Positions 27,800 through 37,745 are shown, counted from the first letter of the stretch. The stretch: DNA of 64,000 bases from CAYXFD01 sp964464175 (GCA_964464175.1 CAYXFD010000001.1:1-64000), one strand, 5' to 3'. Numbers and translations are program-made. Notes: generated by a model from the letters alone, not told the origin.

Positions 27800-27960
27800 C
27801 TCTCAGATGATTCAAAATGCTGCTCACTTTTTTGCTTGATACTTCAATAGCAAGGGGGGAATAGGTGAGACTTACTGCTTTGAAGAGAGACAGGTAACGC
27901 TTTCTAAAGATAACAGGCTTAGTCCCGGTAGATAGAATTAATGAAGGAAGCTCAATGTGG

Positions 27961-28410
27961 CTAACGCTCTTCATCTTTACGCCGTCTGGCATTCTCTCTT
28001 TCCAGATCACGTTTCTGGATATCATCCCGTTTGTCGAATCTCTTCTTACCTTTAGCTAAGGTGAGCATGACTTTGCAAATACCCGCCTCATTGATGTAAA
28101 TCTCCTTGGGTATCAGAGTAAGCCCCTGTTCTTCGGTTTTTTTGGTAAGACGCCTGATCTCATGCCGGTTCAAGAGCAGCTTCCTTTTTCTTTCCGGATC
28201 ATGATTAAAGATGTTCCCTTTATCATAAGGACTGATATGAAGGTTCAGCAGCCATACCTCACCATTCTCGACCCGGGCAAAACTATCCTTAAAATTAAGT
28301 CTCCCTGCCCGGATAGATTTTATCTCAGTTCCGACAAGTGCTATCCCTGCTTCTATCTCATCAAGAAAAAAATAATCGTGTTTTGCTGCCCGATTGGTAA
28401 AAACTCTCAT
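27961..28410 (-). CDS. smpB: SsrA-binding protein SmpB
   Basis: Binds tmRNA and brings it to stalled ribosomes for trans-translation. Family signatures are TNRAAKHDYFF, GTEIKSIRAGRLNFKDSF, WLLNLHISPYDKGN, HDPERKRKLLLNRHEI and KVMLTLAKGKKRFDKRDDIQKRD, followed by the basic tail. ATG 28410 is chosen because it matches the family N-terminus and has an AGGA 9 bases upstream; longer frames exist upstream. No ssrA gene was found near it. It is convergent with tpx. Confidence 0.97.
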   Translation of the reverse strand: MRVFTNRAAKHDYFFLDEIEAGIALVGTEIKSIRAGRLNFKDSFARVENGEVWLLNLHISPYDKGNIFNHDPERKRKLLLNRHEIRRLTKKTEEQGLTLIPKEIYINEAGICKVMLTLAKGKKRFDKRDDIQKRDLERENARRRKDEER

Positions 28411-28769
28411 CTTTTCAGTCCTCTTATCAATAATCATTACTTGAGTTATTCTCAGACAAGTCAATAGAGAGAGCAGTTTATGTCAACACAATTGGAGCAT
28501 CATAAAACTTAGTCAGACTGAGAAAGCAATCGGAGCAGCAGAAATTCAGCTTGTTTCAAAACCGTTTCCTTTTTTCAATTAGTCACTGATTGAAGAGAGG
28601 CAAGAGAACCAGGGTTGGGGTTTCAGATCGTAATGAAATCCATAAGCAGTGAATACATAATTCTTGATTTATAGTTCATTCAGTTAAGGGTTGAGTTCAA
28701 TCTGCTGGTTTCTAATCAGGACAGGTATTCTGAAGCGGTTAATGGGTATATAGTAATAAAAGAAAATGA
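28411..28769. other. Intergenic region upstream of the large surface protein
   Basis: No gene or RNA is recognised between smpB and the leader described next. The 10-bp direct repeat AAAATGATTG at 28763-28772 and 28778-28787 straddles its right end and overlaps the putative -35 box. Confidence 0.4.
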
Positions 28770-29067
28770 TTGACAGAAAAATGATTGCTATATCAATGTC
28801 TCGTGAGTGTATCATGAAATATAGTATTATAGTTTTATCTGATCCAGATAAGGAGGTTGGATGAGTAATGTGAGTATCGGATTTCTTGATCTTACTACAG
28901 GCAGATTACCTAAACAACCATAATCAACATTTCTTACCGTAACCGGAAAGCGACTTGGGAATGAGTAATCAACAATTAAAGCGAGGTTTATTTTCTTGAA
29001 TCTTACTAAACAAGAAATTGACCCATTATATAGAAGCAAACTAACTCGAAAAAAAAGGAGAGGATTT
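28770..29067 (+). promoter_or_regulatory. Leader of surface protein 1
   Basis: A TTGACA box at 28770-28775 begins a leader of about 298 bases. GTATTATAG is at 28824-28832 and GATAAGGAG at 28847-28855; the same two motifs occur in the same order in the leader of the second surface protein. TTATCT (28835-28840) and AGATAA (28846-28851) form a small inverted repeat overlapping GATAAGGAG. Imperfect repeats follow: ATGAGTAAT at 28861 and 28961, and TTCTTGA(A)TCTTACTA at 28883 and 28993. The true transcription start is unknown. Confidence 0.45.
28861..28923 (+). CDS. Possible 20-codon leader ORF
   Basis: AAGGAGG (28850-28856) lies 4 bases before ATG 28861, which opens 20 codons ending at TAA 28921. 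A near-perfect ribosome site makes translation plausible. The peptide (starting MSNVSIGFLDL) has no family I know. It could be a leader peptide controlling the downstream gene or a chance frame. Confidence 0.3.
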   Translation: MSNVSIGFLDLTTGRLPKQP

Positions 29068-32000
29068 ATGAAACAAAGACATTTCAAACTACTATTTATC
29101 ATGCTGGTAATCGGAATGACTTCATTATTATTTGGTCAGACCGTTACCGTGGATCTGGGAAGTGGTGATGACACCAATACTACTACCGGTGCAGCACCCT
29201 TTAATATTTTTTATCGAAGCCTGAGAAGTCAATCGGTTTATACCGCTGCGGAACTGAATGCCATCGGTTTTACCGGTCCGGCAACTCTGCAGGAGATCGG
29301 CTACTATGTAACCGGAGCACCTTTGTATGAGATGCCTAATTTTATCATCAGGATCAAACATACTACTGCAACAGATGCTTCGGCTCACGACGATGGTCCC
29401 TTTACTACTGTATATACTAACCCTCTTTTAATGCCGACAGAAGGGGACTGGTTTATGATGCCGTTCACAGAGAATTTTGACTGGAACGGAACAGACAATA
29501 TTCTCATCGACACAGCCTTTGGCATTGTTGATCCTACCTATAACTCATCCGGACAGCAGAAGACCTATCCGGCAGCAAGCGGCATGCGTTACGGACGTTC
29601 CGACAGTGTAGATCAGACTGACGTAGCAACTACGGCAACAGCTGTCTATAAACCGCAGATCAGGATGATTTTCGATGGTGGTTTCTTTACTCAACACGAT
29701 ATGACCGCCACTCACATCGTTGGTCCTACCTCCCCTTCAGTCAATACTAACGCTCAATATACTATCACTGTAGCCAATCTGGGAATGGTTACCCAAAATG
29801 ATTATACTGTGAAGCTGATGAAAGAGGGAGGTGTAGAACTCAATTCCATTCAGGCTACCGTAAACCTTGAGCAGGGTGAGAGTGCCGATTTTACTTTGGA
29901 TTGGACTCCGGACGTTGAAGGTCCTACTTACCTGTATGGTCAGGTCGTTCTTGCCGGTGATGAGAATCCGGCGAATGATACAACTCCGAACCTTAATGTC
30001 ACTGTTATGCCGGCTGATGTTCTGGTAGCAACAATAGGTACGGGAACCGATACAAATACCGGAACTCAGGCAGCTCCAATTAATATTTACTACAGAAGTA
30101 ACAGGACTCAAACCGTATATACCGTTGCCGAGTTAAATGCAGCCGGTGTCGGCGGTATGAATAATCTTATGTCACTGGCATACTATATTGAATCACCACC
30201 GATACATCCCTTACCTAACTTCAGGATCAGGGTAAGACATACCGATGCTACCGATGCTTCCGCCCATATTGACGGTCCCTTCGAAGAGGTTTATAACAAT
30301 CCTTCTTATTTACCGACCGCCGGAGATTGGGAAACATTAGCTTTTTCAATACCTTTTGCCTGGAACGGAACGGAGAATATTCTGGTAGATACGACCTTCG
30401 ACCAGGTTCCTGCCTATAATTCTTCCGGACAGCAAAGGATATTCACTTCCCCGAACGGTATGCGCTTTGTCCGATCAGACAGTTCCAACCAAGGTGATGT
30501 CAATACAACTACAACAGCCAATTATAAACCTCAGGTTCAACTGGCTTTCCAGCCGTTAGGAGATACAGGCTCACTTTCCGGTAATGTTTATGACATCGAT
30601 TCCAATGATCCTTTGAACGGAGTTCTTATCGAGATAGCCGGTATGCCCTTTACTCAAACTACTAACGCTCAGGGATATTTTTCCTTCCCCTTTGTTCAGA
30701 TTGGTACTCAAACTATTACTGCCTCCCGACACGGTTATAACAACTATGTAACCGATGTTACGATCATAGAGGATGAAAACACGCATGTAAACATTAATAT
30801 GGAACTGCTGGATAATGTTACTGTTTCCGGACAGGTTGTGGGGAGTGATTTCCCGACAGTGGGACTCGTAGGAGTTCCGGTTTATCTCTCCGGTTATGCA
30901 GACTATGATGCGGTTACCGGAGCGAACGGAATGTTTTCCATTGCTAATGTCTTTACTAATCAAACCTACGATATAACTGTAGTACCTGAAGGATATACCA
31001 CCTATTCAGGTCAGGTTACGGTAGGAACCACAGATCTGGATGTCGGCGTCATCATTGTTGATGAGATTGCTTACCCGCCAACTAATGTCGTAGCCGTTCA
31101 AAGTGCTGATGATACTTATGTTGATCTGACCTGGGGTTCACCGGTAGCTGTCGATGATAATTTCTTCGATTTCGAGAATGATGACGGCGGCTGGGAACCT
31201 ACAGCAACCTGGGATCCGGTAGGAGACTGGGAATGGACAGACGATTATAATGTTGATAACTGGACTAACACCGGTTCAGCTGCTGCCACTCCACCACCAA
31301 ACGCCGTTTCGGGTACCGGATTATGGGGAACAGTGATCAATACGAACCATACTAATTCCGGTGGATTCAGTTATCTAACCAAAACCTTTGATTTCACTAC
31401 CTTCAACGATGCAACCATGATATTCTGGAGCTGGAATGATTCCTTCGGTAACTTTGACTATGGACAGGTAAGTGTTAACGGTAATATTGTCTGGGGACCT
31501 GCCTGGAATTACACAAATACTGCCTGGGAAGAGGTTGTTTTAGACCTTTCGGCTTATGATGGTTTGTCCGATGTCGAAATTCGTTTTGAGCACTATGCTA
31601 CAACCGTGGTCAACTATGCCGGCTGGTATATTGATGATGTTTATGTCGGACCTGAACCTCAGAACAGAGGATCAGATAGTTTTGCCGGTCAACTTCTGCC
31701 GCAAACGGGCTTACAAGCCAATACGTTCGCCTCGAACAACGATCGTGTTCTGGAAGGCTTCAGGGTTTACCGCTTCCTGTTCGAAGATGTCAACAACGAA
31801 GATAACTGGGTAGAGCTGGGTACAGTTACCGATACAACTTATACCGATAACGGCTGGGATGATGTTGCCAGCGGTTTCTATCGTTACGGAGTAAAATCCG
31901 TTCATACTAACGATGTTATCTCCTCTGCCGCCATTTCTAACTGGGTCGGAAAAGATATGACAACGAATGTAACAGTAAATATCACAACCAATGACGGAAG

Positions 32001-34638
32001 TTCAGCAGCAGGAGCAGAGGTTACTCTTACCTGTCTCGATGAAGATCCGGAAGGGAATAGTCCTGTTTATACCCAGATCGCTGCCGGAACTGTACCGGCT
32101 GTTGCAACCTTCAATAACGTCATGCTCGGTGATTATAATATGCAAGTAACCTTGCAGGGATTTGAGTCTTATACCGAAAATAACATCGAGATCCTGGACA
32201 CCACAGTTCTTGATGTTCAGATCAATGAGATTCTCTTCCCACCCTCTAATGTAGTTGCAGAGATTAATCAGGATACCAATAACGCTGATTTGATCTGGAA
32301 TGCGTCCGGCGGCGGCGCTTTGACCGAGTTCAGATATGACGATGGTGTCTCAACCGGACAATTGGGTTCGACTGGTGGGACCAATACTACTGTTCTCGGA
32401 GCAGCACACAGAAGAGATGCGGAAATCCATGAGGTTTCCTGGATGACGACTGCTGAAGGGGGACCGCACAACACGGTTAACCTGTTTATCTTCGGTTTGA
32501 CTGCTGCCGGTATGCCTAACGGTAGTGATATACTTTATCAATCAATGAATGTACCAAACATAGATCTGGAATGGAATGTTTATGAGCTGCCAGACCCGGT
32601 GGAAGCTCCAAACGGCTTCCTGGTCGGTCTCAGCTATGCCGGATTCTTAGGATTGGCAACTGATGACGGAATTGGAGATCCCTGGGAGTTCGTACCGAAT
32701 ACTCAGTTCTTCACCGGAGATTATACCGGTAATGTCTGGTCAGCGATCGAAGAATTTGACTTTAACGTTAGTTACCTGCTCAGAGCTTACGGTTACGACT
32801 ACGGTGAGATTACCCGCAGCGCTGACTATGTCTCAACGAAACAGACATCAAACATTGCCCGCACTACCAGAGACAGGGTAGAGCTGTCTGCCGGCAATAC
32901 CGCCCGAATACTGCAAACAGATGCTCCGGTTTACAACAGCGCCAGAAATAGTGCTTTAACAAGACTGGGAGTCATCGACAGAGCAGTCCGTGATGACAGA
33001 GCGATCGAAGGGTTTGTTGTTTACAGATTCTTATCCCAGAATCAGGATAACGAGAACCTCTGGTCAGAATTATCTACGATAACTACTCCCGATGACACGA
33101 CCTATACCGATACAGAATGGTCAACTTTAGATCCGGGCGTCTATATGTATGCCGTCAAAGCAGTTTATACAGGTAATACCCTCTCAACACCGGCATTCTC
33201 TAATACTCTGGAAAACAGCATGAGTGCAATGGTAACCATCAACCTGACCACTAATTCAGGCGATTCGGTTACCGGTGCCGTAGTAACTTTGACTAACAAC
33301 GACATGGATCCTAACCATGTCTATACCATGACCGCTCCTGCCAGCGGAATCTTAGTATTCCCGAATGTCTGGCACGGCACATATATGATCGAGGCTCATT
33401 TAGCGGGATTTGATGAACACATCGAGCATAACGTCGAGATCATGAGCGACACCTTTATGCATAACGTCGAGCTTATCGAATCACTTCATCCGGTCGTAGA
33501 ACTGACTTATGAAGTTGTCGATAATAATGTGACCTTAGACTGGTATGCTCCGGGAACAACATTCGGTGAGTACTGGGATGTTGATTTTGAAGATAATCAG
33601 TTACCCGACGGCTGGGTCAGCTCCGGTGTAAATACCGATACAAGCGGTCCCTTACCAGGTTTCTGGACAGTTAATGATCATTCATCAGCTGACTATAGCC
33701 CTATCGGTCAGTATCATGCCGGTCTCTGGTGGAGTTATAACAATCAGGACGAATGGCTGAAGAGTCCGGAATTCAATTGCCCGCCTGAAGCCGAACTGGT
33801 TTACTGGACAGTAGGTTATCGTGGTTCAACCAATGCCGATCATTACTACGTAAAAGTATCTAATGACGGTGGAAGTACCTGGACTGTTCTGCAGGATCTG
33901 TCGGCAATGACCGGTGCATGGAATTACTATGCAACACCGATGACAGTCTCTCTCGCTGCTTATTCCGGACAGGATATCATGATTGCCTGGAATGCAGTTG
34001 ACGGACCGACAAATGACGGCTTATGGTATGTCTGGTTTGTTGATGATATCAGCATAGCCGACATTACTTTCAGAGCTACTGATTTAGTCAGAGAATCCAA
34101 AGGTATAGTTCAGCCCACACGTAATACCAGAGCGGTTAATGAGAGAGAAAGCCAAAGAGCCCTTCTCGGTTATAAGGTCATGAGAGATGATGTCGTCCTG
34201 GTAGAGGAACTGAGTGAGACTACCTTTACAGATTCTAATGTACCGGGCGGTACTTATGTTTACAGCGTTATTGCTCAATATACAACCGGTGAGTCCGATG
34301 AACTGCAAACCGATCAGATTACTATTATCAGTACTGATGAAGATATTATCGTTACACCTCAGGTAACTGAGTTACGCGGTAATTATCCTAATCCTTTCAA
34401 TCCCGAGACCAAGATCAATTTCAGTCTGAAAGATGACGATTTTGTGGTTATCGAGATCTTTAATGTGAAAGGACAGATGGTCAGAACACTGGTTAATGAA
34501 GAGATGAGAGCCGGTAATCATTCCATCGTCTGGAACGGGCGTAACAACAATAACAGAGAAGCAGGCAGCGGTATCTTCTTCTATCGCATGAAAGCGGGAA
34601 CATATTCCTCAACCAGGAAAATGATCCTGATGAAATAA
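29068..34638 (+). CDS. Giant multidomain secreted surface protein with T9SS-type sorting domain
   Basis: A 1856-residue secreted protein. Signal peptide at 1-23 (MKQRHFKLLF to LLFGQ). Residues about 25-205 and 317-492 are two copies of one module (YRS..S.TVYT.AELNA, FWNGT/WNGTENIL, YNSSGQQ, MR..RSD), separated by a CARDB-like segment at 211-316. Two carboxypeptidase-regulatory-like domains follow at about 500-576 and 582-661, then MAM/jellyroll-like and fibronectin-III-like modules, some repeated (EGFRVYRFL and EGFVVYRFL). The C-terminal 88 residues are a T9SS type A/FlgD-Ig-like sorting domain, from NYPNPFNPET to KMILMK. ATG 29068 is preceded by GGAGAGG and fits the signal peptide. It is probably cell-surface attached or released, perhaps adhesive; no catalytic domain is seen. 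Confidence 0.85.
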   Translation: MKQRHFKLLFIMLVIGMTSLLFGQTVTVDLGSGDDTNTTTGAAPFNIFYRSLRSQSVYTAAELNAIGFTGPATLQEIGYYVTGAPLYEMPNFIIRIKHTTATDASAHDDGPFTTVYTNPLLMPTEGDWFMMPFTENFDWNGTDNILIDTAFGIVDPTYNSSGQQKTYPAASGMRYGRSDSVDQTDVATTATAVYKPQIRMIFDGGFFTQHDMTATHIVGPTSPSVNTNAQYTITVANLGMVTQNDYTVKLMKEGGVELNSIQATVNLEQGESADFTLDWTPDVEGPTYLYGQVVLAGDENPANDTTPNLNVTVMPADVLVATIGTGTDTNTGTQAAPINIYYRSNRTQTVYTVAELNAAGVGGMNNLMSLAYYIESPPIHPLPNFRIRVRHTDATDASAHIDGPFEEVYNNPSYLPTAGDWETLAFSIPFAWNGTENILVDTTFDQVPAYNSSGQQRIFTSPNGMRFVRSDSSNQGDVNTTTTANYKPQVQLAFQPLGDTGSLSGNVYDIDSNDPLNGVLIEIAGMPFTQTTNAQGYFSFPFVQIGTQTITASRHGYNNYVTDVTIIEDENTHVNINMELLDNVTVSGQVVGSDFPTVGLVGVPVYLSGYADYDAVTGANGMFSIANVFTNQTYDITVVPEGYTTYSGQVTVGTTDLDVGVIIVDEIAYPPTNVVAVQSADDTYVDLTWGSPVAVDDNFFDFENDDGGWEPTATWDPVGDWEWTDDYNVDNWTNTGSAAATPPPNAVSGTGLWGTVINTNHTNSGGFSYLTKTFDFTTFNDATMIFWSWNDSFGNFDYGQVSVNGNIVWGPAWNYTNTAWEEVVLDLSAYDGLSDVEIRFEHYATTVVNYAGWYIDDVYVGPEPQNRGSDSFAGQLLPQTGLQANTFASNNDRVLEGFRVYRFLFEDVNNEDNWVELGTVTDTTYTDNGWDDVASGFYRYGVKSVHTNDVISSAAISNWVGKDMTTNVTVNITTNDGSSAAGAEVTLTCLDEDPEGNSPVYTQIAAGTVPAVATFNNVMLGDYNMQVTLQGFESYTENNIEILDTTVLDVQINEILFPPSNVVAEINQDTNNADLIWNASGGGALTEFRYDDGVSTGQLGSTGGTNTTVLGAAHRRDAEIHEVSWMTTAEGGPHNTVNLFIFGLTAAGMPNGSDILYQSMNVPNIDLEWNVYELPDPVEAPNGFLVGLSYAGFLGLATDDGIGDPWEFVPNTQFFTGDYTGNVWSAIEEFDFNVSYLLRAYGYDYGEITRSADYVSTKQTSNIARTTRDRVELSAGNTARILQTDAPVYNSARNSALTRLGVIDRAVRDDRAIEGFVVYRFLSQNQDNENLWSELSTITTPDDTTYTDTEWSTLDPGVYMYAVKAVYTGNTLSTPAFSNTLENSMSAMVTINLTTNSGDSVTGAVVTLTNNDMDPNHVYTMTAPASGILVFPNVWHGTYMIEAHLAGFDEHIEHNVEIMSDTFMHNVELIESLHPVVELTYEVVDNNVTLDWYAPGTTFGEYWDVDFEDNQLPDGWVSSGVNTDTSGPLPGFWTVNDHSSADYSPIGQYHAGLWWSYNNQDEWLKSPEFNCPPEAELVYWTVGYRGSTNADHYYVKVSNDGGSTWTVLQDLSAMTGAWNYYATPMTVSLAAYSGQDIMIAWNAVDGPTNDGLWYVWFVDDISIADITFRATDLVRESKGIVQPTRNTRAVNERESQRALLGYKVMRDDVVLVEELSETTFTDSNVPGGTYVYSVIAQYTTGESDELQTDQITIISTDEDIIVTPQVTELRGNYPNPFNPETKINFSLKDDDFVVIEIFNVKGQMVRTLVNEEMRAGNHSIVWNGRNNNNREAGSGIFFYRMKAGTYSSTRKMILMK

Positions 34639-34663
34639 GAACATTCACAAGATAAATTCTCAA

Positions 34664-34690
34664 GGGGGAGCAGAAATGCTCCCCCTTTTT
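34664..34690 (+). terminator. Rho-independent terminator after surface protein 1
   Basis: GGGGGAGC (34664-34671) and GCTCCCCC (34678-34685) form an 8-bp GC-rich stem with a 6-base loop, followed by TTTTT, 26 bases past the stop codon. Confidence 0.93.
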
Positions 34691-34712
34691 CAATGGAGTA
34701 AGATGATTATTC

Positions 34713-35000
34713 TTGACATTAAACGAGTTACCTGAAATTATAGTGTTGATTGCATGAAAATACTGTAAGTAATTGGGTATTATAGAATAGTCGATCATTT
34801 AACCGGATAAGGAGTGTTATCGAATGATGGTTAGTTTTTTTATCTTGATGGATTTGTCTCCAATGCAGCTGTTTTGCTTGATAACACATATAATTGACAC
34901 AATGTTAGAGTAAACGTCATAGTATCACTCATAGTAATAAACTGACTATGATTTCAATGTTCAACGATTACAGAGAAAAAATGAATTAAAGGAGAAACTT
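34713..35000 (+). promoter_or_regulatory. Leader of surface protein 2
   Basis: TTGACA at 34713-34718 and AATTAT at 34736-34741 (17-base spacing) form a candidate promoter. GTATTATAG (34777-34785) and GATAAGGAG (34806-34814) follow in the same order as in the leader of surface protein 1, giving a leader of about 288 bases. An AAAGGAG ribosome site precedes ATG 35001. Confidence 0.45.
34824..34913 (+). CDS. Possible 29-codon leader ORF
   Basis: ATG 34824 lies 9 bases after the GGAG of GATAAGGAG and opens 29 codons to TAA 34911. The peptide is hydrophobic (MMVSFFILMDL and on) and not recognised. Its position matches the small ORF in the other leader, although the two peptides are not alike. Confidence 0.22.
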   Translation: MMVSFFILMDLSPMQLFCLITHIIDTMLE

Positions 35001-37688
35001 ATGAGAAAGCAGATGTTAACGGTAATTAGCTTGCTGATGATCTTAGGATTGACAGCAGCTGTCTATGCCCAGCTTTTACCTCCAACAAATCTTACTGCTC
35101 AGGCTGGTGACGGCTATGTTCACCTGGAATGGGAAGAACCGGGGGATGAGCCACCGGATTTACTTATGCTGAGGCAGCATTCCAATGTTGCGGAAAATGC
35201 CTACTATCAACAATATGATATCGGCTATGGAGTGGTTTTTGATTTGGCCACTTATCCGGGAGCTACTTTAGAACATATTGATTTCCGTCACAGCCCCTGG
35301 GGATTGAACGGAACCTGGCAGTATAAGATCCATGTTGTAGATTGGACAAATTATACCACCATCGAGATGTTAGGGCCTTTTTCAACAACAGTGAACAATG
35401 GCTGGGAAATGAATGTTGATCTAAATAGTATAGCAGGAAACAATGGGCTGGTAGGTGTTTTTATTGAAGCGATGTCCAATAGTCCGACGGATGCCTATCC
35501 CTGTATTGACGGCGATAATACCTTAGATGGTTATTCTGCTATTGCTCCTGTTACCGACTTTAGTGATTATACAATGTCAACGATTGGTGATTTTTTGATA
35601 GATCTCTGGATTGCTCCGGCCAGCAGAGGTGAGTTAGTCAAAGCAGAAAGAATTGTTCCGGCAGGAAAGATTGATACTGCTCATCAGGCACGGTTAGATT
35701 CTTCTGATATGATTACGAAAGACTATCTGATGACTCAGCTTTCTTTTACCAGAGAGCTTATCGGTTATAATCTTTATAGAGATGCTGTCATGATAAACAC
35801 AGACCCGATCCTGTTTACCGAATATATGGATGAAGATGTTGTGAATGACGTGACTTACAGCTATTATGTAACGGCAGTTTATACCGATGGCGAATCTGAT
35901 CCTTCTAATACTGTCGAAGCTACTCCAGAAGAAGGAACTACTCCCGGATTACCGGCACCATTCAATCTGACCGGAAGTCTTATCGGTGATGATAATGTTC
36001 TGTTAGAATGGGAAGCCCCGGAATTTGGAAGCTGGATTCATTGGGATGACGGCGAAAACTACAATGCTATCGGAACCGATGGTGCAGCAGTTTTTAAAGT
36101 TGCAGCCCGCTTCTCTCCAGCCGATCTGGCTGACTTCGGTGTTGTCGGTCAATATCTGACAATAGTCCGTTTCTTCCCCAATGAAGTGAACTGTAACTAT
36201 TCGATCAATATATGGACAGGAGGGACAGCGACTCAACCTGGAGACCTGGTTGTTGATCAGCCCGTACCTTCTCCCCAGATACAAGCCTGGAACTCAGTCG
36301 AACTGGATAATGCCGTTCATATTACCGGCGACGAGGAGCTATGGATTGGTTATCATGTTGATACCCAAGCCGGCTTCCCGGCAGGCTGTGATATCGGTCC
36401 GGCACTGGATGGCGTAGGTAATATGATGTACTTCAATAATGCCTGGACAACCCTTTTAGGTCTGGCACCGACATTGAATTACAACTGGAATATTCACGGA
36501 TTTGCCTCCTTCGCTCCCGGTAGAGAAGCTATTCCCTTCGGACAGACTCTCCGCAGTGATTATGCTGCTTTAGACCAATCCCGTGCTTTCGCCGAGGGTG
36601 AGTTAAACCTCAGTCCGGTTTCCCGAAGAGTAGCTGCTCCGGCAAACAGCCGTCAGACCCTCACCGGTTACCGGGTATATCGTAATGAGGTAGCGATAGC
36701 TGATGTTGAGGAGACTACTTATCTTGATGAAGAACTGGAACCGGGACTATATCACTATTATGTAACAGCGGTATATGATGAGGAAGAATCTAATCCCTCA
36801 AATACGGTAACTATCAATACTCAGGTTTCGACTATCTTGTTTGATGATTTTGAAGCCCATGTGGACTTTGCTCTCCAGTTCCCGCCCTGGACTACTATAG
36901 ATCTGGATCAATCAGAGACTTACGGGTTCACGGAAGTCCAGTTCCCCAATTCCGGTTCAGCTATGGCTTATATAATTTTCAATCCTTCGGCAACTACACC
37001 TCCATTAGACCTGGAAGCTTACAGCGGCGATAAAATGGCTGCCTCTTTTGCAGCGGTAAATGGACCGAATAACGATTGGATGATTACTCCCCAGACTTCC
37101 CTGGGTGATAACTCTACCCTTTCATTCTGGGCAAGATCTTATACTACTCAGTATGGGATGGAACGAATGAAAGTTGGTGTTTCAACAACAAGCATGCTGC
37201 CTACTACCTTCACGATCATTAGCGATGCTCCATATATAGAGGTACCAGCTCAATGGACACAATACACCTTTGATCTATCTCAGTGGGACAATCAAAACGT
37301 TTGGATAGCCATAAATTGTGTTTCTGACGATGCCTTTATCCTTCTGATCGATGACTTCCATGTTCAGGGAGTAACAGATGTTAATGTTGACGATTATACG
37401 ATCGAACCGGTCGCTACCAGATTAAAAGGGAACTATCCCAATCCTTTCAATCCCGAAACAACGATTAGTTTTGAGCTTCAGCAGCCGGGAAGAGTAGCGC
37501 TTGAAGTCTTCAATATCAAGGGACAGAAGGTTGCAACTCTTGTTGACGGTTTTGTGGAAGCCGGCTCTCATAACATCGTCTGGAACGGAAAAACAGACCA
37601 GAACAGAGACGCAGGAAGCGGTATTTATTTCTATCGCATGAAGAGCGGAAACTATACTTCAACCAAGAAAATGATCCTGATGAAATAA
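35001..37688 (+). CDS. Secreted surface protein with fibronectin-like modules and T9SS-type sorting domain
   Basis: An 895-residue secreted protein. Signal peptide 1-24 (MRKQMLTVIS to AVYAQ), then fibronectin-III-like modules starting PPTNLTAQAGDGYVHLEWEEP. Segments of the type GYNLYRD..MINT.PI...EYMDEDV, GYRVYRNEVAIADVEETTYLDEEL and YYVTAVYDEEESNPSNTV are FN3-like hinge repeats common in Cloacimonadota surface proteins. A jellyroll-like (choice-of-anchor) domain spans about residues 615-790. The last 88 residues are the sorting domain (NYPNPFNPET to KMILMK), nearly identical to that of the preceding protein. Cell-surface or extracellular location is inferred. No catalytic site is seen. Confidence 0.85.
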   Translation: MRKQMLTVISLLMILGLTAAVYAQLLPPTNLTAQAGDGYVHLEWEEPGDEPPDLLMLRQHSNVAENAYYQQYDIGYGVVFDLATYPGATLEHIDFRHSPWGLNGTWQYKIHVVDWTNYTTIEMLGPFSTTVNNGWEMNVDLNSIAGNNGLVGVFIEAMSNSPTDAYPCIDGDNTLDGYSAIAPVTDFSDYTMSTIGDFLIDLWIAPASRGELVKAERIVPAGKIDTAHQARLDSSDMITKDYLMTQLSFTRELIGYNLYRDAVMINTDPILFTEYMDEDVVNDVTYSYYVTAVYTDGESDPSNTVEATPEEGTTPGLPAPFNLTGSLIGDDNVLLEWEAPEFGSWIHWDDGENYNAIGTDGAAVFKVAARFSPADLADFGVVGQYLTIVRFFPNEVNCNYSINIWTGGTATQPGDLVVDQPVPSPQIQAWNSVELDNAVHITGDEELWIGYHVDTQAGFPAGCDIGPALDGVGNMMYFNNAWTTLLGLAPTLNYNWNIHGFASFAPGREAIPFGQTLRSDYAALDQSRAFAEGELNLSPVSRRVAAPANSRQTLTGYRVYRNEVAIADVEETTYLDEELEPGLYHYYVTAVYDEEESNPSNTVTINTQVSTILFDDFEAHVDFALQFPPWTTIDLDQSETYGFTEVQFPNSGSAMAYIIFNPSATTPPLDLEAYSGDKMAASFAAVNGPNNDWMITPQTSLGDNSTLSFWARSYTTQYGMERMKVGVSTTSMLPTTFTIISDAPYIEVPAQWTQYTFDLSQWDNQNVWIAINCVSDDAFILLIDDFHVQGVTDVNVDDYTIEPVATRLKGNYPNPFNPETTISFELQQPGRVALEVFNIKGQKVATLVDGFVEAGSHNIVWNGKTDQNRDAGSGIYFYRMKSGNYTSTKKMILMK

Positions 37689-37716
37689 AACAATTCGTCA
37701 GAGATAATAGTAATAA

Positions 37717-37745
37717 GGGGCGTATGCAGGCATACGCCCCTTTTT
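37717..37745 (+). terminator. Rho-independent terminator after surface protein 2
   Basis: GGGGCGTATG (37717-37726) pairs perfectly with CATACGCCCC (37731-37740) around a 4-base loop, followed by TTTTT. It lies 28 bases after the stop codon and 31 bases before the convergent fhs stop. Confidence 0.94.

Noticed and set aside
28411..28769. tmRNA (ssrA) gene next to smpB
   Set aside because: The conserved 5' end and the TTCGA-type T-loop and tag reading frame were not found.
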